Origin: Acinetobacter wuhouensis
Lineage (GTDB): Bacteria > Pseudomonadota > Gammaproteobacteria > Pseudomonadales > Moraxellaceae
Assembly: GCF_001696605.3 (NCBI RefSeq)
Contig: NZ_CP031716.1
Coordinates: 1,054,001 to 1,118,000 of the forward strand
Length of the DNA: 64,000 nt
Direction: 5' to 3'
Part shown: positions 28,088 through 36,556 of the stretch, piece after piece
Position numbering within the stretch: position 1 is the first letter of the stretch
How the letters are laid out: the number at the start of each line of letters is the position of its first letter
Notes under the pieces: generated by a model
Databases searched by the model: none
What the model saw: the letters and a program-made list of their open reading frames with translations, nothing else
Told to the model about the DNA's origin: nothing
Translations under genes and position numbers: made by a program

Positions 28088-29161
28088 ATGAATCAGATTA
28101 TAAACCCAACAGTAACGTCTCAATCTCAGTATTTACCAACTGTAGCCAATGACAAGCTTAAACAAAGTCAATCAGGTTCAAAACGTAGCTTAAATGCCAA
28201 ACGTCTGATCAACACCAAACAACTGGACTATCAGGCATGGCTTGAAGTGCGTAAACAGGGAATAGGCAGCAGTGATGCCGCAGCTGCCTGTGGCTTGAAT
28301 CCCTATATGTCGATGCTGGAACTGTGGCTGATTAAAACAGGACGGGTAAAGCAAAACATTGATGATGAAAGCTCAGGACATGCACCTTTATATTGGGGCA
28401 AGCAGTTAGAACCGCTAGTGGCTGAATACTACAGTCTGCATACCAACAGCAAAGTTCGTCGGGTCAATGCGGTGCTGCAGCATCCTGATCCTGACAAAGC
28501 CTTTATGTTGGCGAACTTGGATTATGCCGTGGTGGGCAATGAAGACGTGCAAATACTGGAATGCAAAACCGCAGGAGAATATGGCGCTAAACTGTGGCGA
28601 GATGGTGTGCCGTTATACGTGTTGTGTCAGGTACAACACCAACTGGCGGTGACAGGCAAGCAAGCGGCACATATTTGTGTGTTGCTGTGTGGGCAGGAAA
28701 CCAAAATCTACAAAGTCAGTCGTAACGAAGCCCTGATTGAACAGATCATTCAGGCAGAACGATTATTTTGGGAATGTGTTGAAAATGACGTTCCACCAGC
28801 AGTGGATGCCAGTGAATCGGCAGCCAAAGCTTTACAGCAGCTCTATCCTGAACATACCCCACTGAGCTGTGTTGATCTAACGGAGGTGAAACTTGCTAAT
28901 GAACTGTTTGATCAGCTGATAAAGGAAAAACAGCAGATTGGACAACACCAAAGCCAGTTTGATCTACTCAAACACCGAGTTCAGGCACTGATGCAGGAAC
29001 ATGAACGTGCCGTATTTCAGCAAGGTTCAGTGACATGGAAGAAGAGCAAGGACAGTGTCAGCTTAGACATCAAGTCCTTACTTCAGCACCAACCTGAACT
29101 CATCCAACAATACCCACTGCAGAAAGCAGGCAGTCGACGTTTTAACATTTATCACGATTAG
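28088..29161 (+). CDS. YqaJ-family viral recombinase / exonuclease, copy 1
   Basis: The protein has 357 residues. The YqaJ domain (about 45-220) starts with the WLEVRKQGIGSSDAAAACG motif and has the nuclease core LECKTAGEYGAKLW, where Glu and Lys correspond to the PD-(D/E)XK site of lambda exonuclease. The C-terminal third is helical and may bind a partner. It probably provides 5'-3' resection for phage-type annealing recombination. No single-strand annealing protein is adjacent. A second copy of the gene lies at 39836-41002. Confidence 0.88.
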   Translation: MNQIINPTVTSQSQYLPTVANDKLKQSQSGSKRSLNAKRLINTKQLDYQAWLEVRKQGIGSSDAAAACGLNPYMSMLELWLIKTGRVKQNIDDESSGHAPLYWGKQLEPLVAEYYSLHTNSKVRRVNAVLQHPDPDKAFMLANLDYAVVGNEDVQILECKTAGEYGAKLWRDGVPLYVLCQVQHQLAVTGKQAAHICVLLCGQETKIYKVSRNEALIEQIIQAERLFWECVENDVPPAVDASESAAKALQQLYPEHTPLSCVDLTEVKLANELFDQLIKEKQQIGQHQSQFDLLKHRVQALMQEHERAVFQQGSVTWKKSKDSVSLDIKSLLQHQPELIQQYPLQKAGSRRFNIYHD

Positions 29162-29422
29162 CTCAAAACTTAGAGTTAATCACTCAGCAAGAAGAAATCT
29201 GAAACCCCGTGCAGCCCTGCATGGGATTTTTTTATGCCGATTTTATTTTAAGCAAACAGTGCAACACATCTAAACATCTATACGAGAGAGGAATTTCAAC
29301 ATGATTAAAGGTCTAGCCATTACACCGCCTATTTTAGGGCGAATCAGTATCGGCAAAGTTGTCGAAAAAAATGGCAAGCGTCTGCCAGAGAAAGACGATC
29401 AGTTCACCATTACCAGTCAAAT
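28298..29422 (+). repeat. Long direct repeat, left copy (partner 40139-41263)
   Basis: It is collinear with 40139-41263 at a constant offset of 11841 bp without indels. Identity is mosaic. About 90 bp at the left are essentially identical, roughly 28388-28648 are clearly diverged, and 28649-29422 differ at one base that I can find (29205). It covers most of the YqaJ gene and the start of the next gene. Confidence 0.9.
29203..29232 (+). terminator. Terminator of YqaJ copy 1
   Basis: The stem CCCGTGCA / TGCATGGG is followed by a T run. It is duplicated at 41044-41073 downstream of YqaJ copy 2. Confidence 0.75.
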
Positions 29423-30196
29423 ACAGGGTAAGGACGGTTGGATTAAACACCCCTTGGATGAGCAATTGCGTAGCCAAGCACCGAATCAAAAACTGCGCAG
29501 CATCCCTGTGCGGATGATCTTCAATGATCCTGAATTGAACTTACGTGCTGAGTACACTTGTTTGACCGACAGACAGGTCGCCCGATTTGTGTGGGGAATG
29601 GTCAAACCTGCCAACGTATGACATCACAAGGTGTAGAGCAACATCCTTGTCCATCCCCCGACTTATGCCCACTTGGACAAGGCGGACATTGCAAGCCTTA
29701 TGCACGCCTGCATGTCAATTTAGGTGAAGCCGATGAGTTTGGGACTTTTATTTTCAGAACTACAGGCTTTAACAGCATTCGCACTTTGGCTGCACGTTTG
29801 AATTACTACCATGCGGCATCAGGTGGATTGTTGTCGTGTTTACCATTGCAGCTCACGTTACGTGGAAAAAGTACCACCCAAAGCTATCGTCAGCCCGTGT
29901 ATTACGTAGATTTAACGTTACAGGAAGGAGTGGATTTACAAACCGCGATTCAGACAGCCAAGGAGATTGACCAACAGGGGAAGCAGGCGGGGTTTGATCA
30001 GGCGGCATTGGATCAGATTGCGCGGCAGGGTTTTGCCAATGCCAAGTTTGAGGTGCATGCAGAGGAGGGGATGGAATTGCTAGAGGAGTTTTATCCACAC
30101 AATGATAGTGCTGTAGATACAGAGCATTCAGCGCAATTAGGCTACGTGCAAGAGATTCAGCAAGGTTTAAAGCAGAGTGTGCAAGCAGTGAATTAG
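29301..30196 (+). pseudogene. Hydrolase or metal-binding protein (RDF-like), frameshifted
   Basis: Frame 1 (29301-29621) and frame 2 (29558-30196) together form one protein of about 297 residues. The join lies near 29553-29560, where frame 1 reads EYTCLTDRQ and frame 2 continues FDRQTGRPICVGNG, as one lost base would produce. The Cys pattern (C-x7-CQR, HPCPSPDLCPLGQGGHC) suggests zinc binding. Acinetobacter relatives beside YqaJ/DUF932 genes carry the label hydrolase or metal-binding protein, and some resemble phage recombination directionality factors; I recall this rather than derive it. A sequencing error could also explain the shift. Confidence 0.75.
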
Positions 30197-30289
30197 ATCT
30201 GTTTGGACGCCCTCGAATTATTTTTTTCGGAGCGTCCTGATTATTTGAGCGGAAGAAAGCTCGCTTAAATAATTTTAGGAGAACATGTC

Positions 30290-30517
30290 ATGAATGCATT
30301 TGTTGGACAAACCTTTCAAATGAATCAAATTATTAACCTTAAAGATGTCATCGAATTTACGAGTATTAGTCGAGCTAAGATCTATGAAATGATCAATTAG
30401 AAATAAAAATACTATGATCCTACATTTCCTCGATCTATGCGCTTAAGTGAATCACGTATTGGCTGGTCAGCTTAGGAAATCAATCAGTGGATTGAAGCCA
30501 AGTTGGAAAGCCGGTAA
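30290..30517 (+). pseudogene. AlpA-like regulator with three in-frame stops
   Basis: ATG 30290 follows an AGGAGA site. The frame reads as an AlpA-type HTH (INLKDVIEFTSISRAKIYEMIN), then stops at TAG and TAA two codons apart. It resumes with YYDPTFPRSMRLSESRIGWSA, meets a third stop (TAG), and ends with the family-typical INQWIEAKLESR and TAA. The total of 75 codons is the normal AlpA length. It therefore lost function by point mutations, not truncation. Two hairpins (30209-30240, 30238-30274) lie just upstream. Confidence 0.8.
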
Positions 30518-30521
30518 TGGA

Positions 30522-30549
30522 TGGGAGCTTCGGCTCCCTTAATTTTTTT
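30522..30549 (+). terminator. Terminator downstream of the AlpA-like pseudogene
   Basis: The stem GGGAGC / GCTCCC with a TTCG loop precedes a T run on the + strand; it abuts the stop of the convergent fic gene. Confidence 0.85.
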
Positions 30550-30550
30550 G

Positions 30551-31132
30551 TTATTCAGGAGTGATAATGCAGGCTTCAAAAATAGCGATCAGTCCATCTA
30601 GCCGGCAGTTGAATCCATCAATATTGGCCTGAATCCAAACTTCTTTATTGTCAATTTTATCCCATTGTACGCCATAGCCGCAGTGGGCGAGTAAATGCTC
30701 AAAGAAAATACGCTGGGTGCGTCCATTGCCTTCTCTGAAAGGGTGAATGACATTAAGTTCACAATAAAAATCAGCGATTTTTTGGATAAGTACTGGTTTG
30801 GCTAAACCTTGAAAATAGTGCTGCTGCTCAAGTTGCTTGAAGAGCTTATTGGCTTCAATTTCAATACGTGGGAAGGTACAAAAGCGGGTATCGCCTTTGG
30901 CAATATCGACTTGTCTTAGTTCACCTGCCCAGGCATACAGGTCTGAAAAGAGCTGAAAGTGAATGGATTGCAGGTATTTGAGATCGTAAGGTGGCTCCGC
31001 ATACTCAATGCGTGTGCTGGCATACTCAGTCAACTCCAGTTCTGCCTGTTGCAGAATTTCAGCATCCTGAATGTTCAGTTTGTTTTTGAGGACGTCCGAG
31101 TCCGGGAGAGGTGGTCCCACTTGTTTGAACAA
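30551..31132 (-). pseudogene. fic: Fic-family toxin, body (N-terminus cut off by an IS)
   Basis: About 190 residues remain. The catalytic loop HPFREGNGRTQR is intact, so the AMP-transferase core is preserved. The start is lost: the frame runs into the IS3-family element at 31124-31132, and the native first 19-20 codons lie on the other side of that element at 32373-32432. The VLKNKLNIQDAE segment marks the usual position shortly after the N-terminus. Fic toxins transfer AMP to target proteins such as gyrase. With its start replaced by the IS end (only a TTG there), expression is doubtful. Confidence 0.85.
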
Positions 31133-31167
31133 CTAAAAGCGTATTTATAAGTGATATTCCGCTCTAG

Positions 31168-31998
31168 TTAAGCCACCTTGTTTTGTTGGGGTAGCTGATC
31201 ATAGTAAAACTCATTTGGTGTCATTTTGTCTAGACTCGAATGAGGTCGTTTCAAATTATAAAACTCAAAATATGCACTTAATTGCTTTTTCGCATCTGTG
31301 ACACTGCTATAAGCTTTGAGATACACCTCTTCATATTTAACGCTCCGCCATAATCGTTCAACCATCACATTATCTACCCATCGACCTTTACCATCCATAC
31401 TGATTTGAATGCCATTTGATTTCAATACATCAATAAATGCATCACTGGTAAACTGGCTGCCTTGGTCTGTATTAAATATTTCAGGTCGACCATATTTTTC
31501 AATCGCTTCATTTAAAGCCGAAATACAAAAATCCACCTCCATACTAATCGATACCCTATGCGCAAGTACCTTGCGGCTATGCCAATCAATCACAGCACAT
31601 AAATAAACAAAGCCTTTTGCCATAGGGATATACGTTATATCCGTAGACCACACTTGATTACTGCGCTGAATAGCCAACCCTTTGAGCAGATATGGATATT
31701 TACGGTGAGCTTGATTAGCCTGGCTTAAATTTGGTTTGCAATATAACGCCTGAATACCCATTTTCTTCATTAAAGTACGTGTATGACGTCGTCCTATATG
31801 ATGTCCTTGACGATTCAACAAATCACGCATCATACGACTGCCTGCAAAAGGATATTGCATATGTAATTCATCAATACATCGCATCAGCTTCAGATCTGAT
31901 GCACTCACAGGTTTTGGGCGATAGTAATAACAACCACGGGAGACTTTCAGCAGCTTAGCTTGCTTAGATACTGAAATCTGAAGTGAGTCGTCGATTAA
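31168..31998 (-). CDS. IS3-family transposase OrfB (DDE integrase domain)
   Basis: The frame opens at about 31998, overlapping the orfA stop, and would be reached by -1 frameshifting. About 276 residues are encoded. The HTH_21 region is followed by the rve DDE core, with Asp in WSTDITYIP, Asp in FNTDQGSQFTS and Glu in MVERLWRSVKYEE, all present. It carries the C-terminal RPHSSLDKMTPNEFY motif. It appears intact. Confidence 0.88.
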   Translation of the reverse strand, partial: LIDDSLQISVSKQAKLLKVSRGCYYYRPKPVSASDLKLMRCIDELHMQYPFAGSRMMRDLLNRQGHHIGRRHTRTLMKKMGIQALYCKPNLSQANQAHRKYPYLLKGLAIQRSNQVWSTDITYIPMAKGFVYLCAVIDWHSRKVLAHRVSISMEVDFCISALNEAIEKYGRPEIFNTDQGSQFTSDAFIDVLKSNGIQISMDGKGRWVDNVMVERLWRSVKYEEVYLKAYSSVTDAKKQLSAYFEFYNLKRPHSSLDKMTPNEFYYDQLPQQNKVA

Positions 31999-32300
31999 CT
32001 TTTGTGGTTGAAGCGGCCCAGTTTCTTCAACACACCTTCTAAAAAATCAATTTCTAATGCCTGCTCACCGATTTTTGCATGTAGTTTTTTTAGATCGATG
32101 GGTGGTTCTGTTGGAGCTTTTGATTGATCGAAAGCTTGCGAGGAAGCTGAGATCAATTGATTTTTCCAGTCAATAATTTGGTTTTGATGAACATCAAACT
32201 CAGCACTCAATTCAGCAAGTGTTTTTTCTGCTTTAATCGCAGCAAGTGCTACCTTAGCTTTAAAATCATTTGAATGATTTCTTCTTGGTCTACGTGCCAT
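31995..32300 (-). CDS. IS3-family transposase OrfA (HTH)
   Basis: The protein has 101 residues from the ATG at 32300, which follows a GGAG site. The N-terminal HTH_Tnp_1 domain (RRNHSNDFKAKVALAAIKAEKTLAELSAEF region) and a C-terminal leucine-zipper segment are recognisable. It overlaps orfB by 4 bp. Confidence 0.88.
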   Translation of the reverse strand: MARRPRRNHSNDFKAKVALAAIKAEKTLAELSAEFDVHQNQIIDWKNQLISASSQAFDQSKAPTEPPIDLKKLHAKIGEQALEIDFLEGVLKKLGRFNHKS

Positions 32301-32372
32301 AAAATACTCCATATATTGATGTTTATAACATCATTTGAGGAGCAGAATATCACTTATAGGAGTTGTTCAAAT

Positions 32373-32432
32373 TTACGGATCCATCTCTGGGTAACAGTAA
32401 ATGCTGTCACCCATTTCACCATATTTATCCAT
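32373..32432 (-). pseudogene. fic: Fic-family toxin, detached N-terminal piece
   Basis: ATG 32432 opens a frame reading MDKYGEMGDSIYCYPEMDP, then stops at the IS boundary. This YxY-type start is typical of the first 20 residues of Fic proteins that pair with YhfG. It lies 12 bp after the yhfG stop, in the normal antitoxin-toxin order, which shows that the fic body at 30551-31132 was once attached here. Confidence 0.75.
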
Positions 32433-32444
32433 AAGGAAGCCTGA

Positions 32445-32615
32445 TCACGATTCCGAGGTCTGTGAGAATTTCTTATATTTCTGTAGAATCTGAGCTTTAC
32501 TTAATGCCGGTGCGGTTGAGGACGGGTTAATGCCTTCCAGCTTTAAACTGGCTTGATAATTCTGCAAGCGCGTAGCTTGGATATATTTTTTTTTCTGTTC
32601 GAGAGTGTTTAGCAT
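32445..32615 (-). CDS. yhfG: YhfG-family antitoxin of the Fic pair
   Basis: The protein has 56 residues. The QKKKYIQATRLQNYQASLKLEGI segment matches the YhfG/FicA signature (basic helix, Q-x-S-x-x-LEG). The role is to bind and block Fic adenylylation, by family knowledge. The gene looks intact while its partner is disrupted. It lies directly upstream of fic on the same strand. Its promoter should be in 32616-32700. Confidence 0.75.
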   Translation of the reverse strand: MLNTLEQKKKYIQATRLQNYQASLKLEGINPSSTAPALSKAQILQKYKKFSQTSES

Positions 32616-32915
32616 TCTGGAATTTCCTTGAACAAAGGTGATGTAAGCCTAGTTTAGCAGATGGGCTTATAAATAGGCACGGCTTTCAAAAGCAGGGTTG
32701 TAGCGTTATGGTGGATGAACCTTCTATGAGAAAAATCTGAAACCAGACGACAAAATTTGTCGCTTAACTCTCACGCAATAAATGAATAATCAACAATCTG
32801 CTTTTAAATAATATAATATTATCCAACAGTTAAAAAATTATCAGTATTATCTCTAGCAACCGAAGTGTCGCCAGATACTGATCACTGATAAGAATTCAGG
32901 AATTGATTCGCCACT
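32616..32915. promoter_or_regulatory. Divergent promoter region yhfG / hsdM
   Basis: This stretch of 300 bp has no gene. A very AT-rich tract (about 32800-32850) with TATAATATTAT precedes hsdM and is a plausible -10 region. No operator with clear symmetry or controller gene for the restriction system is seen. Confidence 0.4.
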
Positions 32916-35201
32916 ATGACCAACAATAATTTTTCACAAATCGCTTCTTTCATCTGGTCGGTTGCCGACCTACTGCGTGGTGACTTCAAACAATCGCAAT
33001 ATGGTCGCATCATTCTGCCATTTACCTTGTTACGTCGTCTGGAATGTGTACTGGAAGAAAGCAAGGCTGCGGTATTGGCGGAACATGAAAAGGTCTCCAA
33101 GCTGAATCTGCCAGAAGAAGCTCAAGAAAAGTTATTGCTGCGTGCCACCAACGGTCTAGCCTTCTTTAACACCTCCCCAATGGATCTCAGCAAAATGGGG
33201 CAGAGTGATATCAAGGCCAACTTAAGCACCTATGTGCAAAGTTTCTCTAAAGATGCCCGTGAGATATTTGAATACTTTAACTTCATCGAATTTGTGGGCC
33301 TCCTCGATGATGCCAACCTTTTGTATAAAGTCGTGCAAAAGTTTGCCACCACGGATCTGAGTCCAAAGAACGTATCCAACCATGATATGGGCTTGGTGTT
33401 TGAAGAACTGATCCGTCGTTTTGCCGAAGGTTCTAATGAAACCGCAGGGGAACACTTTACCCCGCGTGACATCGTGCGTCTGACCACGGCACTGGTGTTT
33501 ATGGAAGATGATGACGTGCTGACCAAGGACGGCATTATCCGTACCATTTACGACCCGACTGCGGGTACAGGCGGCTTCCTGTCTTCAGGTATGGAATATC
33601 TACATGAGCTGAACCCGAATGCGGTGATGCGTGCGTTTGGTCAGGAACTCAATCCGGAATCCTACGCCATCTGTAAAGCCGACATGCTGATCAAAGGCCA
33701 AGACGTGAGCCGGATTAAACTCGGCAACACGCTGTCGAATGACCAGCTTGCTGTGGATCAGTTTGACTACATGCTGTCTAACCCACCTTTTGGAGTGGAC
33801 TGGAAAAAAATCGAACAGGACATCAAGGATGAGCATGAACAAAAAGGCTTTGATGGCCGTTTCGGTGCAGGCTTGCCACGGGTATCGGATGGTTCACTAT
33901 TATTCCTGATGCACCTGATCAGCAAGATGCGTGATGCCAGCAGTACCGAGAGCGGTAGCCGCATCGGGATTATCCTGAATGGTTCACCATTGTTTACCGG
34001 TAGTGCAGGCAGTGGTGAAAGCGAGATCCGTCGCTATATTTTAGAAGCCGATTTGCTGGAAGCCATTATTGCCTTACCGAACGACATGTTCTACAACACC
34101 GGGATTGCCACCTATATCTGGGTACTCAGCAATAAAAAAGCCACTGAACGTAAAGGCAAGGTACAGCTGATCAATGCCTCGAACCTCAGTACCAAAATGC
34201 GTAAGTCGCTTGGTTCAAAACGTAACTATCTGACTGAAGCTGAAATTGCCACCATCACCCAGAACTATGGTGCATTTGTCGCAGTAGATACTTTGGCAAA
34301 TGATGGCGAAACCGAACAGCAAAAACCATTTGCCAGCAAGATTTTTGACAGCCATGAATTTGGCTACCGTCGCGTGACCATTGAACGTCCATTACGTTTA
34401 TCGGCACAGATCACAGATAGCGCGATTGCCGCATTACGTTTTGCGCCAAAACCATTTAATGCCGTGATGCAAAGTATCGATGCGCAATTGGGCACAGCCT
34501 TTGGTACAGCGTGGACAGCAGAAACTTATGGTCAGTTGCAGGACGTGGCGCTTGAGGTGCGTGCCCTGATTAAAGCCGAGTTCCCTGAGCTAAAAGAAAA
34601 AGACATTAAAGAGGTACTGGACAGCAAAATCTGGTTATTCCAGAAAGCCTTGATGGAAAAAGCCCAAGCCTTACAGGCCGTGATTGGCACTGAGCAGTTT
34701 GATGACTTTAACCAGTTTGATGAAGTGCTGAAAAAAGCCCTCAAGCAAACCGACATCAAGCTGGATGCCAAAGAGAAGAAACAACTGTTAGATGCCATTA
34801 CCTGGAAGAATCCGGAAGCAGAACCAGTGATAAACAAGGTCGTGAAACAGGCGGAAAACCCACTGTATGGCCAGTTCAGCTATCAAGGCAAAGTGGTGGA
34901 GTTTGTACAGGATGGAGATTTGCGTGATGCCGAGAATATCGCACTGAATCCAAAGGTCAGTACCACAGAGCTGATTGAAGATTACTTCAAACGTGAAGTA
35001 CAGCCACACGTGCCGGATGCCTGGATCAATGCCGACAAGCGCGATGAAAAAGATGGCGAGATTGGTATTGTTGGGTATGAAATTCCGTTTAACCGTCATT
35101 TCTACGTGTACCAACCACCACGTGATTTAGCTGAGATTGATGCGGATTTGGATGCGGTGAGTGCCGAGATTATGCAGCTGCTTCAAGAGGTGCATTCATA
35201 A
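32916..35201 (+). CDS. hsdM: Type I restriction-modification methylase HsdM
   Basis: The protein has 761 residues, longer than the usual 500-550. An HsdM_N helical domain (about 5-150) is followed by the N6-adenine methylase core with [10 protein letters not shown] (SAM site, about 211) and NPPFG (catalytic, about 289). A long charged C-terminal extension (about 500-761) is typical of the larger HsdM subgroup. It forms the M2S complex with HsdS and methylates adenine. Its TAA overlaps the hsdS ATG by one base (TAATG). Confidence 0.95.
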   Translation: MTNNNFSQIASFIWSVADLLRGDFKQSQYGRIILPFTLLRRLECVLEESKAAVLAEHEKVSKLNLPEEAQEKLLLRATNGLAFFNTSPMDLSKMGQSDIKANLSTYVQSFSKDAREIFEYFNFIEFVGLLDDANLLYKVVQKFATTDLSPKNVSNHDMGLVFEELIRRFAEGSNETAGEHFTPRDIVRLTTALVFMEDDDVLTKDGIIRTIYDPTAGTGGFLSSGMEYLHELNPNAVMRAFGQELNPESYAICKADMLIKGQDVSRIKLGNTLSNDQLAVDQFDYMLSNPPFGVDWKKIEQDIKDEHEQKGFDGRFGAGLPRVSDGSLLFLMHLISKMRDASSTESGSRIGIILNGSPLFTGSAGSGESEIRRYILEADLLEAIIALPNDMFYNTGIATYIWVLSNKKATERKGKVQLINASNLSTKMRKSLGSKRNYLTEAEIATITQNYGAFVAVDTLANDGETEQQKPFASKIFDSHEFGYRRVTIERPLRLSAQITDSAIAALRFAPKPFNAVMQSIDAQLGTAFGTAWTAETYGQLQDVALEVRALIKAEFPELKEKDIKEVLDSKIWLFQKALMEKAQALQAVIGTEQFDDFNQFDEVLKKALKQTDIKLDAKEKKQLLDAITWKNPEAEPVINKVVKQAENPLYGQFSYQGKVVEFVQDGDLRDAENIALNPKVSTTELIEDYFKREVQPHVPDAWINADKRDEKDGEIGIVGYEIPFNRHFYVYQPPRDLAEIDADLDAVSAEIMQLLQEVHS

Positions 35202-36556
35202 TGGTAAAGTATCAAGCGTATGCGGAATATAAGGATTCAGGTGTGCAATGGATTGGAAATATTCCAAAAGATTGGAAATTTTTAAGAGGAAAATGGAAGT
35301 TTAAAAGCTTGAAAGAGGTTAATCGCGATTTACAGTGTATGGATCGATTAGCTTTGACTATGAATGGTGTGATTGAACGTAGCATTGATAGTGATGAGGG
35401 ATTACAACCTGCTGAATTTTCAGGCTATCAAATTTTTGAAAAGGATGATTTAGTATTTAAATTAATTGACTTAGAGAATTTTAAAACTAGCCGTGTTGGA
35501 TTGGTATTTAAAAGAGGAATCATGAGTCCTGCATATATACGTTTAAAACCATTCGTAGGTACAGACTCTAAGTTTTTCTATTATTTTTATTTTGACCTTT
35601 ATTTAAGAGGTGTATACAACCAAATTGGTGGACAAGGGGTGCGTTCTGCTTTGAACGCAACAGACTTACTAGAGATAGAGGTTTGTATTCCATCATTATC
35701 AGAACAAAAGTTAATCGCTAATTTCCTCGACCACGAAACCACCAAAATCGACCACCTGATTGAAAAACAACAACAACTGATCGAACTGCTGAAAGAAAAA
35801 CGTCAGGCAGTAATTAGTCATGCCGTGACCAAAGGACTCGACCCAAATGTCCCGATGAAAGATTCTGGTGTGGAATGGTTAGCGGAAGTGCCGGAGCATT
35901 GGGCTATACCTCAGATTGGTTATCATGCCGAAGTTACAAAATTAACAGGCTTTGAATATACAAATCTATGGGTACCAAATGATGATGGAGAAATTATTGC
36001 CCTGAGAGGATTTAATATTCAAGAAAGATACTTGGATTTAAATAAAACAGAAAGAATAAGTGAAAAACTTTCTTATAAATTAATTCGGTCAAAACTTTAT
36101 AAAAATGATTTAGTTTTGCCTTGTACTGGTACTTTAGGCAATGCTGCACTAATCGATAAAGATAATACTTATCACATTAATCAGAATATCGCGAAAGTTA
36201 CGTATGATAAAAAATTATTTTTTCCTGAATTTTGCTTATATTGGATGACAAGTCTACCATTTAGACAAATGATAGATTTTAATAATACTTCAGGGATGCA
36301 ACCAGTTTTGCTAATTGGAGATATTCGAAAATTACCAATAGTTTTGCCTCCTTTAAGTGAGCAGGTAGAAGTCGTATCTTATTTGAATATAAAGACTCAA
36401 AAATTTGATAGCTTAATCAAAAAAGCAGAATCAGCAATTTCACTTATGCAAGAACGCCGAACAGCTCTCATCTCAGCGGCTGTTACTGGAAAAATTGACG
36501 TTCGCAACTGGCAAGCTCCAACGCTTGCAGGTGCACAGACGGAGTTAAGCGCATGA
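35201..36556 (+). CDS. hsdS: Type I restriction-modification specificity subunit HsdS
   Basis: The protein has 451 residues. Two target-recognition domains (about 10-165 and 230-385) alternate with two conserved helical repeats: LSEQKLIANFLDHETTKIDHLI near 170 and LSEQVEVVSYLNIKTQKFDSLI near 390. Each TRD reads one half of a bipartite DNA site. The TRD-coding parts (35221-35690 and 35910-36350) are clearly more AT-rich than the helical parts and the flanking hsdM/hsdR, as expected if TRDs are swapped by recombination. It overlaps hsdR by 4 bp. Confidence 0.95.
   Translation: MVKYQAYAEYKDSGVQWIGNIPKDWKFLRGKWKFKSLKEVNRDLQCMDRLALTMNGVIERSIDSDEGLQPAEFSGYQIFEKDDLVFKLIDLENFKTSRVGLVFKRGIMSPAYIRLKPFVGTDSKFFYYFYFDLYLRGVYNQIGGQGVRSALNATDLLEIEVCIPSLSEQKLIANFLDHETTKIDHLIEKQQQLIELLKEKRQAVISHAVTKGLDPNVPMKDSGVEWLAEVPEHWAIPQIGYHAEVTKLTGFEYTNLWVPNDDGEIIALRGFNIQERYLDLNKTERISEKLSYKLIRSKLYKNDLVLPCTGTLGNAALIDKDNTYHINQNIAKVTYDKKLFFPEFCLYWMTSLPFRQMIDFNNTSGMQPVLLIGDIRKLPIVLPPLSEQVEVVSYLNIKTQKFDSLIKKAESAISLMQERRTALISAAVTGKIDVRNWQAPTLAGAQTELSA

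Larger units (their letters stand above)
31126..32369 (-). mobile_element. IS3-family insertion sequence inside fic
   Basis: It has orfA and orfB on the minus strand. Both ends read TTTGAACAACT inward, then diverge by a small indel before TATAAGTGATATTC, so the terminal repeats are imperfect. Taking the TG..CA ends typical of the family gives 31126-32369. No target duplication is seen, and the fic parts on either side do not meet cleanly. One end has probably suffered a later change. Confidence 0.85.
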
